From Odontesthes bonariensis (Eukaryota > Chordata > Actinopteri > Atheriniformes > Atherinopsidae), in assembly GCF_027942865.1 (NCBI RefSeq), contig NC_134507.1, positions 37,544,797 to 37,608,796 of the forward strand: DNA of 64,000 nt, given 5' to 3'. A program made the translations under genes and the position numbers. Every line of letters starts with the position of its first letter. Position 1 is the stretch's first letter. This document shows positions 23,359-33,590 of the stretch, in pieces. The notes below the pieces were generated by a model. It was not told the DNA's origin. It saw only the letters and a program-made list of their open reading frames with translations, and made no database searches.

Positions 23359-23906
23359 ATTTGACTGTATAACGTAAATATCCCTGGGCAACTCTACCTT
23401 GGTTTTTGTCCTGGCGTTGCTGCTTTAACGACACCTTTCCATCTTTAAAACCCATGTTTTGCAAGGTTTGCTGAATGCTGCGGCAGGTCTGCACAGCTGA
23501 TATGCAGCTGCGCAGTTGTCAGGTGAAGTCATACAGTGCAGTCACCCCAGGCAGGTGGGCGTTGCCTTAGTGATGGCAACAACGAGATGAGAATACGGCA
23601 GCATTTCTGCACTGGAGATATTAAGCCGTGAGGGTTTGCCTCAACTAAGAATTTTCCCAGTGTGGGTGGGTGTGGCTCTAGAGATGGGGAGAGTGGAAAA
23701 ACTAAATCAATTTGTGCTCCAAGTTCCTTGGTTGTTGAAACAAGAACTGATCAGAAAGATGAAGAAAAGCCGGACTGTTTTAATCTGCAAGCTTTTCAGA
23801 TTCAGGTTAGCTGCTGGCATGGCACTGCAGAAAGTTGAATTTGCTGCACCGTCCGGCCGAGTGAGGCACCTGGAAAAGAGGTGTCAGCCTCTGACAGTTC
23901 CAACTC

Positions 23907-24070
23907 ATACTTACCTGGCAGGGGAGATACCATGATCAAGAAGGTGGTTCACCCAGGACGAGGCTCAGCCATTGCACACCGGCTGTACTGACCCTTGCGA
24001 ATTCCCCAAATGTGGGAATCTCGACTGCATAATTTCTGGTAGTGGGGGACTGCGTTCGCGCTCTCCCCTG
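23907..24070 (+). ncRNA. U1 snRNA, copy 4
   Basis: 164 nt, same as copy 1 through the 5' end, loops I-II, Sm site and 3' stem. Candidate PSE at the same distance upstream. Probably functional. Confidence 0.93.
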
Positions 24071-24618
24071 ATTTGACTGTATAACGTAAATATCCCTGGG
24101 CAACTCTACCTTAGTTTTTGTCCTGGCGTTGCTGCTTTAACGACACCTTTCCATCTTTAAAACCCATGTTTTGCAAGGTTTGCTGAATGCTGCGGCAGGT
24201 CTGCACAGCTGATATGCAGCTGCGCAGTTGTCAGGTGAGGTCATACAGTGCAGTCACCCCAGGCAGGTGGGCGTTGCCTTAGTGATGGCAACAACGAGAT
24301 GAGAATACGGCAGCATTTCTGCACTGGAGATATTAAGCCGTGAGGGTTTGCCTCAACTAAAAATTTTCCAAGTGTGGGTGGGTGTGGCTCTAGAGATGGG
24401 TAGAGTGGAAAAACTAAATCAATTTGTGCTCCAAGTTCCTTGGTTGTTGAAACAAGAACTGATAAGAAAGATGAAGAAAAGCCGGACTGTTTTAATCTGC
24501 AAGCTTTTCAGATTCAGGTTAGCTGCTTGCCTGGCACTGCAGACAGTTGAATTTGCTGCACCGTCCGGCCGAGTGAGGCACCTGGAAAAGAGGTGTCAGC
24601 CTCTGACAGTTCCAACTC

Positions 24619-24782
24619 ATACTTACCTGGCAGGAGAGATACAATGATCAAGAAGGTGGATCACCCAGGACGAGGCTCAGCCATTGCACACCGGCTGTAC
24701 TGACCCTTGCGAATTCCCCAAATGTGGGAATCTCGACTGCATAATTTCTGGTAGTGGGGGACTGCGTTCGCGCTCTCCCCTG
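24619..24782 (+). ncRNA. U1 snRNA, copy 5
   Basis: 164 nt. Small changes near stem-loop I (GGAGAGATACAATGATC, GGTGGATCACC). Sm site and 3' half as consensus. May be a variant U1. Confidence 0.88.
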
Positions 24783-25330
24783 ATTTGACTGTATAACGTA
24801 AATATCCCTGGGCAACTCTACCTTGGTTTTTGTCCTGGCGTTGCTGCTTTAACGACACCTTTCCATCTTTAAAACCCTTGTTTTGCAAGGTTTGCTGAAT
24901 GCTGCGGCAGGTCTGCACAGCTGATATGCAGCTGCGCAGTTGTCAGGTGAGGTCATACGGTGCAGTCACCCCAGGCAGGTGGGCGTTGCCTTAGTGATGG
25001 CAACAACGAGATGGGAATACGGCAGCATTTCTACACTGGAGATATTAAGCCGTGAGGGTTTGCCTCAACTAAGAACTTTCCAAGTGTGGGTGGGTGTGGC
25101 TCTAGAGATGGGGAGAGTGGAAAAACTAAATCAATTTGTGCTCCAAGTTCCTTGGTTGTTGAAACAAGAACTGATCAGAAAGATGAAGAAAAGCCGGACT
25201 GTTTTAATCTGCAAGCTTTTCAGATTCAGGTTAGCTGCTGGCATGGCACTGCAGACAGTTGAATTTGCTGCACCGTCCGGCCGAGTGAGGCACCTGGAAA
25301 AGAGGTGTCAGCCTCTGACAGTTCCAACTC

Positions 25331-25494
25331 ATACTTACCTGGCAGGGGAGACGGCATGATCAAGAAGGTGGTTCACCCAGGACAAGGCTCAACCATTGCA
25401 CACCGGCTGTACTGACCCTTGCGAATTCTCCAAATGTGGGAATCTCGACTGCATAAATTCTCGTAGTGGGGGACTGCGTTCGCGCTCTACCCTG
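25331..25494 (+). ncRNA. U1 snRNA, copy 6 (divergent)
   Basis: 164 nt but the most changed copy: GAGACGGCATGATC before loop I, ACAAGGCTCAACC, Sm region ATAAATTCTCG instead of ATAATTTCTGG, and CTCTACCCTG at the end. The Sm change suggests reduced or lost function. Confidence 0.82.
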
Positions 25495-26043
25495 ATTTGA
25501 CTGTATAACGTAAATATCCCTGGGCAACTCTACCTTGGTTTTTGTCCTGGCGTTGCTGCTTTAACGACACCTTTCCATCTTTAAAACCCATGTTTTGCAA
25601 GGTTTGCTGAATGCTGCGGCAGGTCTGCACAGCTGATATGCAGCTGCGCAGTTGTCAGGTGAGGTCATACGGTGCAGTCACCCCAGGCAGGTGGGCGTTG
25701 CCTTAGTGATGGCAACAACGAGATGAGAATACGGCAGCATTTCTGCACTGGAGATATTAAGCCGTGAGGGTTTGCCTCAACTAAGAATTTTCCCAGTGTG
25801 GGTTGGGTATGGCTCTAGAGATGGGGAGAGTGGAAAAACTAAATCAATTTGTGCTCCAAGTTCCTTGGTTGTTGAAACAAGAACTGATCAGAAAGATGAA
25901 GAAAAGCCGGACTGTTTTAATCTGCAAGCTTTTCAGATTCAGGTTAGCTGCTGGCATGGCACTGCAGACAGTTGAATTTGCTGCACCGTCCGGCCGAGTG
26001 AGGCACCTGGAAAAGAGGTGTCAGCCTCTGACAGTTCCAACTC

Positions 26044-26207
26044 ATACTTACCTGGCAGGGGAGATACCATGATCAAGAAGGTGGTTCACCCAGGACGAGG
26101 CTCAGCCATTGCACACCGGCTGTACTGACCCTTGCGAATTCCCCAAATGTGGGAATCTGGACTGCATAATTTCTGGTAGTGGGGGACTGCGTTCGCGCTC
26201 TCCCCTG
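26044..26207 (+). ncRNA. U1 snRNA, copy 7
   Basis: 164 nt; one change (GAATCTGGACTGC) just before the Sm site, otherwise consensus. Last unit of the array; its 3' spacer ends about 60 bp later. Confidence 0.92.
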
Positions 26208-26267
26208 ATTTGACTGTATAACGTAAATATCCCTGGGCAACTCAACTTTGGTTTTTGTCCTGGCGTT

Positions 26268-26317
26268 GCAGTGAGCACTCTTCAGCCGTTTCAGATGGTA
26301 CAACTTTGCACTCCCGC
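26268..26317 (-). repeat. Fragment of the U2 upstream region at the end of the U1 array
   Basis: GCAGTGAGCACTCTTCAGCC and following bases match 33461-33510, part of the U2 upstream region, in the same orientation. It marks the junction where the U1 array was joined to other snRNA-locus DNA. Confidence 0.75.
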
Positions 26318-26468
26318 TCCACTGAGCACCATTCAAACAACAATTTAGCGCTCCAGCTTTGAACATGGGCACGGTCTCAACAAATAAGGTGACTCTACTC
26401 CGAGAAATCACTTGGCACAGCAAGAAGATTTCCTCTGCACAGACAGAATGGGCTTCTCATTAATGCTG

Positions 26469-26532
26469 CTCTCCACGGAAGTCTTTAGTAAAAGGCGAAA
26501 GACTTGTACGTTATGAAGAGAAACCAGAGTAC
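26469..26532 (-). pseudogene. U5 snRNA 5' half
   Basis: GTACTCTGGTTTCTCTTC, then the invariant loop TTTCGCCTTTTACTAAAG, then CCGTGGAGAG match U5 nt 1-65. The stem around the loop has a paired change relative to human (AAGTC/GACTT for AAATC/GATTT), so pairing is kept. No U5 Sm site or 3' stem-loop follows in the next 10-20 nt, so the gene looks truncated or rearranged. A good PSE candidate lies upstream. Confidence 0.85.
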
Positions 26533-26579
26533 GAGTATTTGACACTGCGGGAGCAGTGCATCAGGCTAGTTGGCATAGC

Positions 26580-26598
26580 CACCTTCCCCACGGTGAGC
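26580..26598 (-). promoter_or_regulatory. Candidate U5 PSE
   Basis: CTCACCGTGGGGAAGGTGG on the minus strand, about 50-66 bp upstream of the U5 start at 26532. It resembles the vertebrate snRNA PSE and shares the CACCG core with the U1 and U2 candidates of this window. Confidence 0.6.
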
Positions 26599-26836
26599 TT
26601 TGCTTGGTTGAGACGCTGGCTCCTCGGCCGACCAGGCAAGAACAATCGGGCCCTATTCAATGGCTGCTTTGTCTTTTACTCTGTGCAAAAGACTAGGGGT
26701 GTTGAGGCTTTGTTCTGACCGCTCATTGGGTGTAGAGGTTTTTTTCAAGCAATTCTCCCAGTCGGCCCAATCCCAGAGCCATCTCAAAGTGGAGTTCACT
26801 TTCACTCTCTTTTCGCAGACTAAAAGCCAGAGTTTT

Positions 26837-26914
26837 ATCTCAGAAGCTAAGCAGAGTCGGGCCTGGTTAGTACTTGGATGGGGAGACCGCCTGGGAATAC
26901 CAGGTGCTGTAAGC
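26837..26914 (+). pseudogene. 5S rRNA gene 3' fragment
   Basis: About 78 nt matching 5S from near nt 40 to the end (AAGCTAAGC...GGTGCTGTAAGC), followed by CTTTTG, a possible Pol III terminator. The internal control region is mostly kept, with a few changes (CAGAGTCGG, GGATGGGGAG). The first third of 5S is missing. Confidence 0.88.
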
Positions 26915-26944
26915 CTTTTGGCTTCTCCAGGCGCATGCAGTTTG

Positions 26945-27110
26945 ACTACGTCAAATGCAAAGGCAGTCCCTGTTTGACGTTTTGGAACTGCTCCTTTGTC
27001 AGGACAAAGTTAAATGTATGAGGATCAAAGGCAACCATGACCTGGGACACCTTAGCAGATCCAGGATCAGCAAGATGGATCACAGGGTGATCATCAGATG
27101 TTTCAACAAA
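26945..27110 (-). repeat. Dispersed snRNA-locus module, copy 2 (long form)
   Basis: Read on the minus strand it runs from CTGATCCTGGATCTGC through ACTTTGTCCTGAC to CAGGGACTGCCTTTGCATTTGAC, matching about 45815-45945. TTTGCATTT is one base short of a perfect octamer, a known distal-element motif, but this link is speculative. Confidence 0.6.
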
Positions 27111-27142
27111 AGACATGCAGAGAGAAGAGAAGAGAGAAAAAT

Positions 27143-27260
27143 GCTTACAGCACCTGGTATTCCCAAGCGGTCTCCCATCCAAGTACTAACCAGGCCCGAC
27201 CCTGCTTGGCTTCCGAGTTCGGACGAGATCGGGCGTGTTCAGGGCGGTGTGGCCGTAAGC
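27143..27260 (-). rRNA. 5S rRNA gene
   Basis: 118 nt, starting GCTTACGGCCACACCGCC and ending GGTGCTGTAAGC. The A box (AGCCAAGCAGGGTCG, one change), intermediate element and C box (GGATGGGAGACCGC) are in place. It is followed by ATTTTTC, a proper Pol III terminator. Changes from typical vertebrate 5S are few (GAACTC for GATCTC; CGCTTGG for CGCCTGG). Probably transcribable. Confidence 0.92.
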
Positions 27261-27627
27261 CACAGTCCTCGTGACAAATATGTGTTACATAGGTGCTGGA
27301 ACCATACGTTTCCCCTATTTTACCAGAGAGTTGGCTTGAGAGGCTGATGTTCAGCCTGCACGTCGACTTCCCTGATGTGTTTTTTCTCTGCAGCTGAAAA
27401 TGGGACTCTCAGATAACTTAGTGTGTGTCTGTCAAGCTCCTCTGTTCTCTGTGTGTAGTTTGGTGTTCATGGTCATACAGGGAAACCAGGGAAGCTCAGT
27501 CCCACGACATGCTCATAAACTGCATCTTTTCTAAAGATTATAGTTCTATTTTAGAAGTCAGAATACAATGGCTCCCTGAAACTACCACCATGTACCGCTG
27601 GTTTTGTTATTTCACAAGAGTTGGGAA

Positions 27628-27778
27628 GAGTGCACCGTTCCCGGCGGCACTGCAGTACCGGGTCGATGCGTGGAGTGAACGGAGCAAGCCCCTTTTTCAA
27701 CCCCTGTGCCTAAAAATCCATTTAATATGTAGTCCTCATATAGAGGACGTATCAGATATTAAACTGATAAGAACAGAT
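27628..27778 (-). pseudogene. U2 snRNA 3' part (nt 38 onward)
   Basis: Begins ATCTGTTCTTATCAGTTTAA directly after the LINE 3' end and runs to GGAACGGTGCACTC. It includes the Sm site (GGATTTTTAGG) and both 3' stem-loops (CTTGCTCCGTTCACTCCACG). With 33327-33352 it represents one U2 gene interrupted by the LINE; U2 nt 27-37 are absent from both sides. Confidence 0.93.
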
Positions 27779-27993
27779 TTTTTCTTTCGAAAAAATTTAT
27801 TGACACTAATACATCACATTTTCATAAAAACTTCATATTTAAGACATATGTTTTACCTATGAATAAAAACATCAATAAATAAGTGTAATCTGTATAACCA
27901 CATTTAAAACAACAACAATAAAACAAGTTTACCATGGGATATTACAGATAAAGTCAATGTCGTCTAAGGTAAAAGCTACATGTGAAGTAGTTC

Positions 27994-30900
27994 TCATGCG
28001 AGTAGCAGTTTGTATTGAGTTTCTTTAAAAAGGAGTGCATTAGTTAAAATGCTCTCTTCCAAGTCCATTTTTTGTGCAGGAGCGCAGTGAGTCCCTACCC
28101 AGGGAAACTCATTTCGCTCCCCCAAACAGTAGGTCTCTCGGGATCCTGTCGTGGTTTTTGTGTGTAGCTCCGGCTCCTTCATCCGAATGGGCACAGAGGC
28201 GATTCTTCTTTGTGGATGTGTCCTAGGCCCGCCGCCTGCAGCTCCGGCCGCTTGAGCCGCCGCTGCGGCCATCCGGATCACAGCCACGGGGGGGATCTGC
28301 ATGCGCTTCCTCACCAGCAAGTTCCTGGAGGTCCACATGGCGTCTTTGATGGCGGCTAGGGTGAGCCACTGCTTGGCAAAGTCATTCTTTTTTATTTTTG
28401 TTTGGCTCACCCCATAGAGCACGAGTTGTGCTGTGAGGACCTCCCTTGCTGGCAAGTACGGGAATTGCAAGGAGCCGGCTGTTGCCCACCGGTCTGCAGC
28501 AGCGCTGCACTCCCAGAGCAGGTGCCTCACCGACTCGGGCGCGCCATAACCAGGTCGCGGGCAGGTTGAGATCGCTGACATGCCCCGGGAGTGCATAACG
28601 GACCTGACTGGGAGGATCTCATGAGCCACCATCCACGACAGGTCCCGGAGTCTGTTTGGGAGAGCGGCATGGTTGACGTTGCACCAAACTGTTGAGGGCT
28701 CGCCAAACGCGAGCCCACGCACTGGACTCACTGGTTCCCGCTCCTGCACAACAGAAATCAAAGAGCGGTGGTTTGTTAAAACATGCAACTCCTCTGCCTC
28801 CAAGTTAAAATGCTTTAAGAACGTCTGGATAAAAGCATAGGATGGTGGGAGGCTAAAAGACACATGCACTTATAGGTCGGTGGGTAAAATCTTCAGTCTT
28901 CTGAGGTAAGAACCCATCCAGAATCGTGTCATTGCTTTAGTTTTGGGGTTTCCGGATGGGTCTGTGGCCTGTAGGATGTGCAGTGTAGTGTATCTGCTTC
29001 CTAAAAACAAATAAAAATCAGGCACTCCTTTTCCTCCTTTCTCTTTTTGTTTCTTCATTACATCTCTCCTCAGTCTTTCCCACTTGGAGCCCCACAGAAA
29101 ATAAAAAATGGCTCGGTCCAGGTCTAAAAGCACTTTTCTAGGTGGGATAAAAACAGAACTGATTAGTAAAAGCAAAGGTAAAATCACGGCTTTGATGATT
29201 AAAACCTTTCCTTCAATGGTCAGTCCTCTAAGTCCCCAGTATCCTAGTCTTTGCTTTACTTTCCCTACCACATCTGGCCAGTTTGATGTCCCTCCCCCTT
29301 CCTTGTCAAAATTAATCCCCAGTATTTTCTGTTTTGTCTGGGTTATAGTCACGGGGAGTCCTGCAGTCTCAGTCGCTGTCCATGGCCCGTAAAATTGGGC
29401 TTGGGTCTTGTTTCTGTTTAGTTTTGCCCCAGAGGCCCGTCCATACCAGTCAGTCAAGTCCAGAGTCCTATTGATGGATATTAGGTCTGTACATAAAATG
29501 TTCACGTCGTCCATATATAAAACACACTTTGTCGATAGTCCCCCGCTCCCCGGGACTCTCACCCCATTGATTCGGTGGTCCCTTCTCAAGCTCTGTGCCA
29601 GTGGTTCCACACAGATGATGTAGAGGAGGGCAGATAACGGACAACCCTGACGGACACCGCAGTGGATGTTTACTGCTTTTGTCAGATGCCCGTTAACAAG
29701 GAATTTGCTGGTAATGCCCCGGTACAGCAGACCCACCCAAGCTATAAACCTTTCTGGGAACCCCATTTTTTGCAGTACCTGGAAAAGGTACTGGTGCGAG
29801 ACCCGATCAAAGGCTTTCTCAAAGTCTAAATTTAGGACTGCTAGCCGAATGTTTCTGTCTCTCGCATAACAGATGGTGTCTCGGATCAGTACGAGGCTGT
29901 CGGTTATCTTCCTCCCCGGGATGGCACAGGCTTGATCCGGGTGAATCAGGTCTTCTAAAAACAAGGACATACGTGAGGCTAAAAGTTTACTAAAAAGTTT
30001 ACAGTCAAAGTTTAAAAGTGTAATCGGTCTCCAATTCTTCAAGTCAGTCTTGTCTTTTTTTTTGTGAAGAAGAGTCACTATCCCTGCTCTAAAACTGTCA
30101 GGAAGTCGGTAAAGTTGCTCAAATTCCATAAAAACAGTAAACAAGTCAGGTGCTAAAATATCCCAAAAGGTCAAATAAAATTCCAAGGGAAGTCCATCTT
30201 GTCCTGGGGACTTCCCTTTCTTAAAATTTGTGAAACATTTATTTAACTCTGAAATTGTAAAATCTTGGGTTAAAAGCACACTGTCTTTTACTGTTTTTTC
30301 TATGAAATTTAAAACTTCTGTCATGGTGTCCATTTCAACAGGTTTTTGTTCGTACAATTCACAATAAAATTGTTCAACAGCTTGTTTAATTTCTTCCATT
30401 GAATCAACTGTGCACCCGTTCTCTTTTGTTAGCTTTAAAATGGCCCCCCCTTTATTCACAATTTTCTTAAAAAAAATACCTTGTGCACTTCTCTCCTTCC
30501 TCTATTTCTCGTTCCCTGCTTCTTAAAATGACGCCCTTACTTTTAATATCTGCTAAAATCGACATCTCTGTTTTCACTTGTTTAATTTCATCATTAAAAT
30601 CCATCCCTTGTTGGTTTAATTTAAAATAGCGCTGTAGTCGCTTCTGCAGTCCCATCATGCGTCTGTTTTCCCTATTCTTTTTTCTCCTACCTGCCTGTCT
30701 AAAGAAAGTCTGGGTCTTTTCCTTCACCATTTCCCACCAGTGTGCACGTGTATCGTAAAAGTCTTGAAGGGTCTGCCACTCGTGGTACTGCTCCCGGTAC
30801 TGACTAACTATTTCATTTTCTTTTAAAAGGGAGCAGTTTAGTTTCCACAGACCACTTCCGGAAGTCACACCCGAAGAGAGTGATAGGGTGCAGGAAAACA

Positions 30901-31612
30901 TCAGGTGATCCGAAAAGAAAACGGGGGTCAATCTAGCATCGGTTGGTGGGCAGTCCCGTGTAAAAAGGTAGTCTATACGAGAGGCTCTGGTGCCATCACC
31001 ACTGAACCAGGTGAAGCCCTCCTCTCTGGGATGCATGGTCCTAAAACAGTCCTGAAGTTTAAAATCCTTGCATATGCCCTGTAATAAAACCGATGTTTTG
31101 TCAACTTTAAAAAATTCCCCTGCTCTTTTTCTGTCACTCCTGCTTAAAATACAGTTAAAATCACCCCCTAAAACTAGTGGTGCCCTACCTAGCATGTGGG
31201 ACTGCAGGTCTTCTAAAAGGTCATACCGGTCATTTTTTTCGTTAAAGCCATAAATATTTAAGAGGTTAAAATCTTGTCCCATAAAAGTCAAATGTGCTAA
31301 AAGTGCCCGTCCGTCTCTCACCACAGTGCTGCCCTTCACCAGAACCTGAGGGTTTTTGATCAAAATGGCCACTCCATCATTTTTGTTTTGGTTGGATCCA
31401 CTCCACAATGATGTCTGTGGCCACATCTCCTCCCACTGTCTGTAGTGCTTTAAAAACGGTAGGCTGCATTCCTGTATTAAAAGAACATCTGACTTAAAAG
31501 AACTAAGAAAGGATAAAACACTCTGGGCTCTAACTTTCGACTTTACACTTCTCACATTAATAGTTGAGAGAGTGAGTGTCATGAGTATGGTTAAAAACAA
31601 CAGGTATGACAT
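27994..31612 (-). pseudogene. LINE ORF2: endonuclease-reverse transcriptase
   Basis: The endonuclease segment (31612-30467) shows LIQE, LGGDFN, SRIDYLF and FSDH, the APE-type catalytic motifs. The RT segment (30459-28870) has NWRPITLLN, LDFEKAFDRV, GVRQGCPLS and YMDD (about 29514). The C-terminal segment (28869-27994) has a zinc-binding-type region ([13 protein letters not shown]). The endonuclease and RT frames are separated by a run of eight T in the coding strand (about 30470-30477), one base too many, and a TAA replaces a lysine codon at about 28870; the left-hand fragment keeps the lysine. Two lesions, so it was active fairly recently. Confidence 0.9.
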
Positions 31613-31791
31613 CTTAAAAGACTAAATGAGGGTTAAAACATTTAAAATGTCTTAAAAGCAGTTATGTAATTTCTTGTGAACGGAGCTCTTCCTTCACTTC
31701 TACAGGTGAGAGGCGAGGGTGTTGAGCTCTATTCCCCGGTCGGACTCTGGGGGTTGGCCTCTGTTGCAAGGTTTTGTTAAACTTTGAGTCT

Positions 31792-32973
31792 CTAGGGGTT
31801 GATTGCAGAACTACATTTAAAAAAAGAGACCTCATTTGGTGAATTGGAGGGGAAGACTCTGGGCTCCTCCACAGATGAACTGTCTGAGGTAGTCCCAGCT
31901 CTTCCCCTCTTCTCTGAGACTATAGGAGAATCAGAGGACAATTCTGATGCAAGCCTCTTTGTTTGCTGGGCATCGGGGAGGGAGGCATCCTCGCTATCAT
32001 CCTGTGATTGGACTTCTTCACATTCTGAACTAGCTCCGCCTTCTGCCTGCACCACCTCCTCCTCCTCTCCAGAACTCTCCATTGGTGGGGGTGTAGCAGG
32101 CCCCTCCCCCTCCTCGGCCTCACCTGACTGCTGTCCACCATTCAGGGATTTTGGCGGGAAGTTTGAATTTTCCAGCCCAGCTGTTTCAAGTAGCTCGTTA
32201 ACTGCCTCGGTCTGCCCTCCATTTCCTTCCCGCGTTTTTTTGGATTTCAATTTGTTGGCAAAGGATTTTGGGCAATCTCTGAAGAGGTGGTTTGATTCTC
32301 CACAGAGATTGCACTTTCTGCCATTCGTACACTCTTCGAAGGTGTGACCGATTCCTCTACATTTGCCACAAAACACCTTCGTGCAGGCCTCCACCAGGTG
32401 CCCGTGCTCCCCACACTTGCGGCAGAGTTTGGGCTGTCCCTGGTAGTGGATGTAGCCTCTGTTTTCTCCCAAGACAATCATTGATGGGAGATGTCTCAGG
32501 CCCTGGAAGCCCTGGGGGTCTTGCCATTGTTGGATGGGGACCCTCCAGGCGCAGTTCCAGATGCCGTCGACATCCCTCACCTTCATTGCCTGGCCTTTAA
32601 CAGTGCAGAATCTTCCCAACCATATACAGATATCTTCTGCGTTCACCATTTCATTGAACATTCTGACAATTACTGTCTTCAGAGTATTGTCAGTAAGTTT
32701 CTCAACAGTAAACGCAGAAAACTGGGCTTGCACATTTTCAAATCTTGTCCAAAACTCCTGCAGCAAAGCTGCAGTGCGAAAACTGACATCGAAACCTTTG
32801 TTAAAAGGCAATGACAGGATGCAATTCAAATCGTCTGGCTTAAAGTTCAATGTTTTTTGGATTAGCTTCCGAGAGAAGTCCAATCTGGACATCTCTATGA
32901 GCTTTCCTTCATTTTCTTTAAACAAAAATCTAGCGCTGTGGTGCCTCCTCATGCCAGCATAGTTTGCCGACAT
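31792..32973 (-). CDS. LINE ORF1: three-knuckle RNA-binding protein
   Basis: 393 residues, intact. The N-terminal two thirds ([16 protein letters not shown]...) resemble fish ZCCHC3-like ORF1 proteins. Three consecutive CCHC knuckles follow ([42 protein letters not shown], residues about 185-245). The tail is acidic and Ser/Glu-rich. It would bind LINE RNA in the RNP. The start is the first ATG after the 5' UTR, and the same ATG context occurs in the left copy (2285). The stop is about 180 bp before ORF2. Confidence 0.92.
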   Translation of the reverse strand: MSANYAGMRRHHSARFLFKENEGKLIEMSRLDFSRKLIQKTLNFKPDDLNCILSLPFNKGFDVSFRTAALLQEFWTRFENVQAQFSAFTVEKLTDNTLKTVIVRMFNEMVNAEDICIWLGRFCTVKGQAMKVRDVDGIWNCAWRVPIQQWQDPQGFQGLRHLPSMIVLGENRGYIHYQGQPKLCRKCGEHGHLVEACTKVFCGKCRGIGHTFEECTNGRKCNLCGESNHLFRDCPKSFANKLKSKKTREGNGGQTEAVNELLETAGLENSNFPPKSLNGGQQSGEAEEGEGPATPPPMESSGEEEEVVQAEGGASSECEEVQSQDDSEDASLPDAQQTKRLASELSSDSPIVSEKRGRAGTTSDSSSVEEPRVFPSNSPNEVSFFKCSSAINP

Positions 32974-33326
32974 GATGGAGGGACCACAAACAGTTTTTAA
33001 ATAAAATGCTTAAAAGAACACTAATGAATATCACACTAAAACCCAATAAAAGAATAAAAAGTGGATTAAAAGGTACTAAAAATGGATACTTACCTTCCTC
33101 TAAAAAAAAAAAAACGGAACGAAGCCACTGACCCTGTTTCAGCTGAAACTCTTTCAAAAAGTAAATACCTGGGAAAAAAGGGTAATACAAGAAAATTTAA
33201 ATACAAAGAACTCCAACTACAATAGACTTGGAATACTTTGATCAAACGCAAAAAAAAAACCTCCAAAGCGAGAAAATTTGATGCCAAAAAGGCATAAAAT
33301 AGTCCACCCAAAGGAGGCGATCGCAG

Positions 33327-33352
33327 TCTTAGCCAAAAGGCCGAGAAGCGAT
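33327..33352 (-). pseudogene. U2 snRNA 5' part (nt 1-26)
   Basis: ATCGCTTCTCGGCCTTTTGG followed by CTAAGA, identical to U2 nt 1-26, then LINE 5' UTR (CTGCGATCGCC). The promoter upstream is intact, so this U2 promoter could drive transcription into the LINE. Confidence 0.92.
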
Positions 33353-33510
33353 AACCCTCCACTGTTTCACGTCCGAGCCCCCTTCCTGGCACAATGCGCA
33401 CTTGTGGCGGTGCTCTTTTTTTGCCTACAAAGCGTCACTTTGCACCTCCGCCCACCCGCTGCAGTGAGCACTCTTCAGCCGTTTCAGATGGTACAACTTT
33501 GCACTCCCGC
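33353..33510 (-). promoter_or_regulatory. U2 snRNA promoter (right copy)
   Basis: Same layout as 1780-1928. PSE candidate GCACCGCCACAAGTGCGC at 33413-33396 (-61 to -44), with GC-rich GGGCGG boxes farther upstream (about 33445-33515). It faces the LINE 5' end. Confidence 0.55.
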
Positions 33511-33518
33511 CCGCTCCG

Positions 33519-33590
33519 GACAAAGTTAAATGTATGAGGATCAAAGCCAACAATGGCCTGGGACATCTCAGCAGGTCCAGGATCAGAAAC
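33519..33590 (-). repeat. Dispersed snRNA-locus module, copy 3
   Basis: GGACAAAGTTAAATGTATG to CCAGGATCAG, the inverted counterpart of 1689-1772 and so part of the right arm. Confidence 0.7.

Larger units (their letters stand above)
12131..26267 (+). repeat. Tandem U1 snRNA gene array (712 bp units)
   Basis: Repeat units of 712-713 bp, each with one U1 gene on the plus strand. U1 starts lie at 12446, 13158, 13871, 23907, 24619, 25331 and 26044. The third is split by a 9.3 kb transposon; without it the spacing is regular. The spacer is well conserved and contains open frames of about 100 codons that are by-products of the repeat. The array ends at about 26267, joining a copy of the U2 upstream sequence. 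Confidence 0.95.
27779..33326 (-). mobile_element. Keno/Tx1-type LINE inserted in U2 (nearly full length)
   Basis: 5548 bp between the two parts of a U2 gene. Order on the minus strand: 5' UTR, ORF1 (32973-31792), ORF2 with endonuclease and RT (31612-27994), 3' UTR ending AATAAATTTTTTCGAAAG. Keno elements of the Tx1 clade are known to insert in U2 snRNA genes, and the three-knuckle ORF1 and APE-type endonuclease fit. ORF2 has one frameshift and one stop. The U2 sequence missing at the junction suggests a small target deletion. Confidence 0.88.

Noticed and set aside
12103-26072. Repeated plus-strand open frames of about 100-139 codons ending LTVPTHTYLAGEIP
   Set aside because: They are translations of the U1 spacer and the U1 5' end in the tandem array, not proteins.
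26946-27182. Short minus-strand frame starting MDGRPLGNTRCC
   Set aside because: Its start lies inside the 5S rRNA gene and it runs into the dispersed module; no coding support.
31799-32962. Plus-strand frames within the LINE ORF1 region
   Set aside because: Antisense to the intact ORF1 with three CCHC knuckles.
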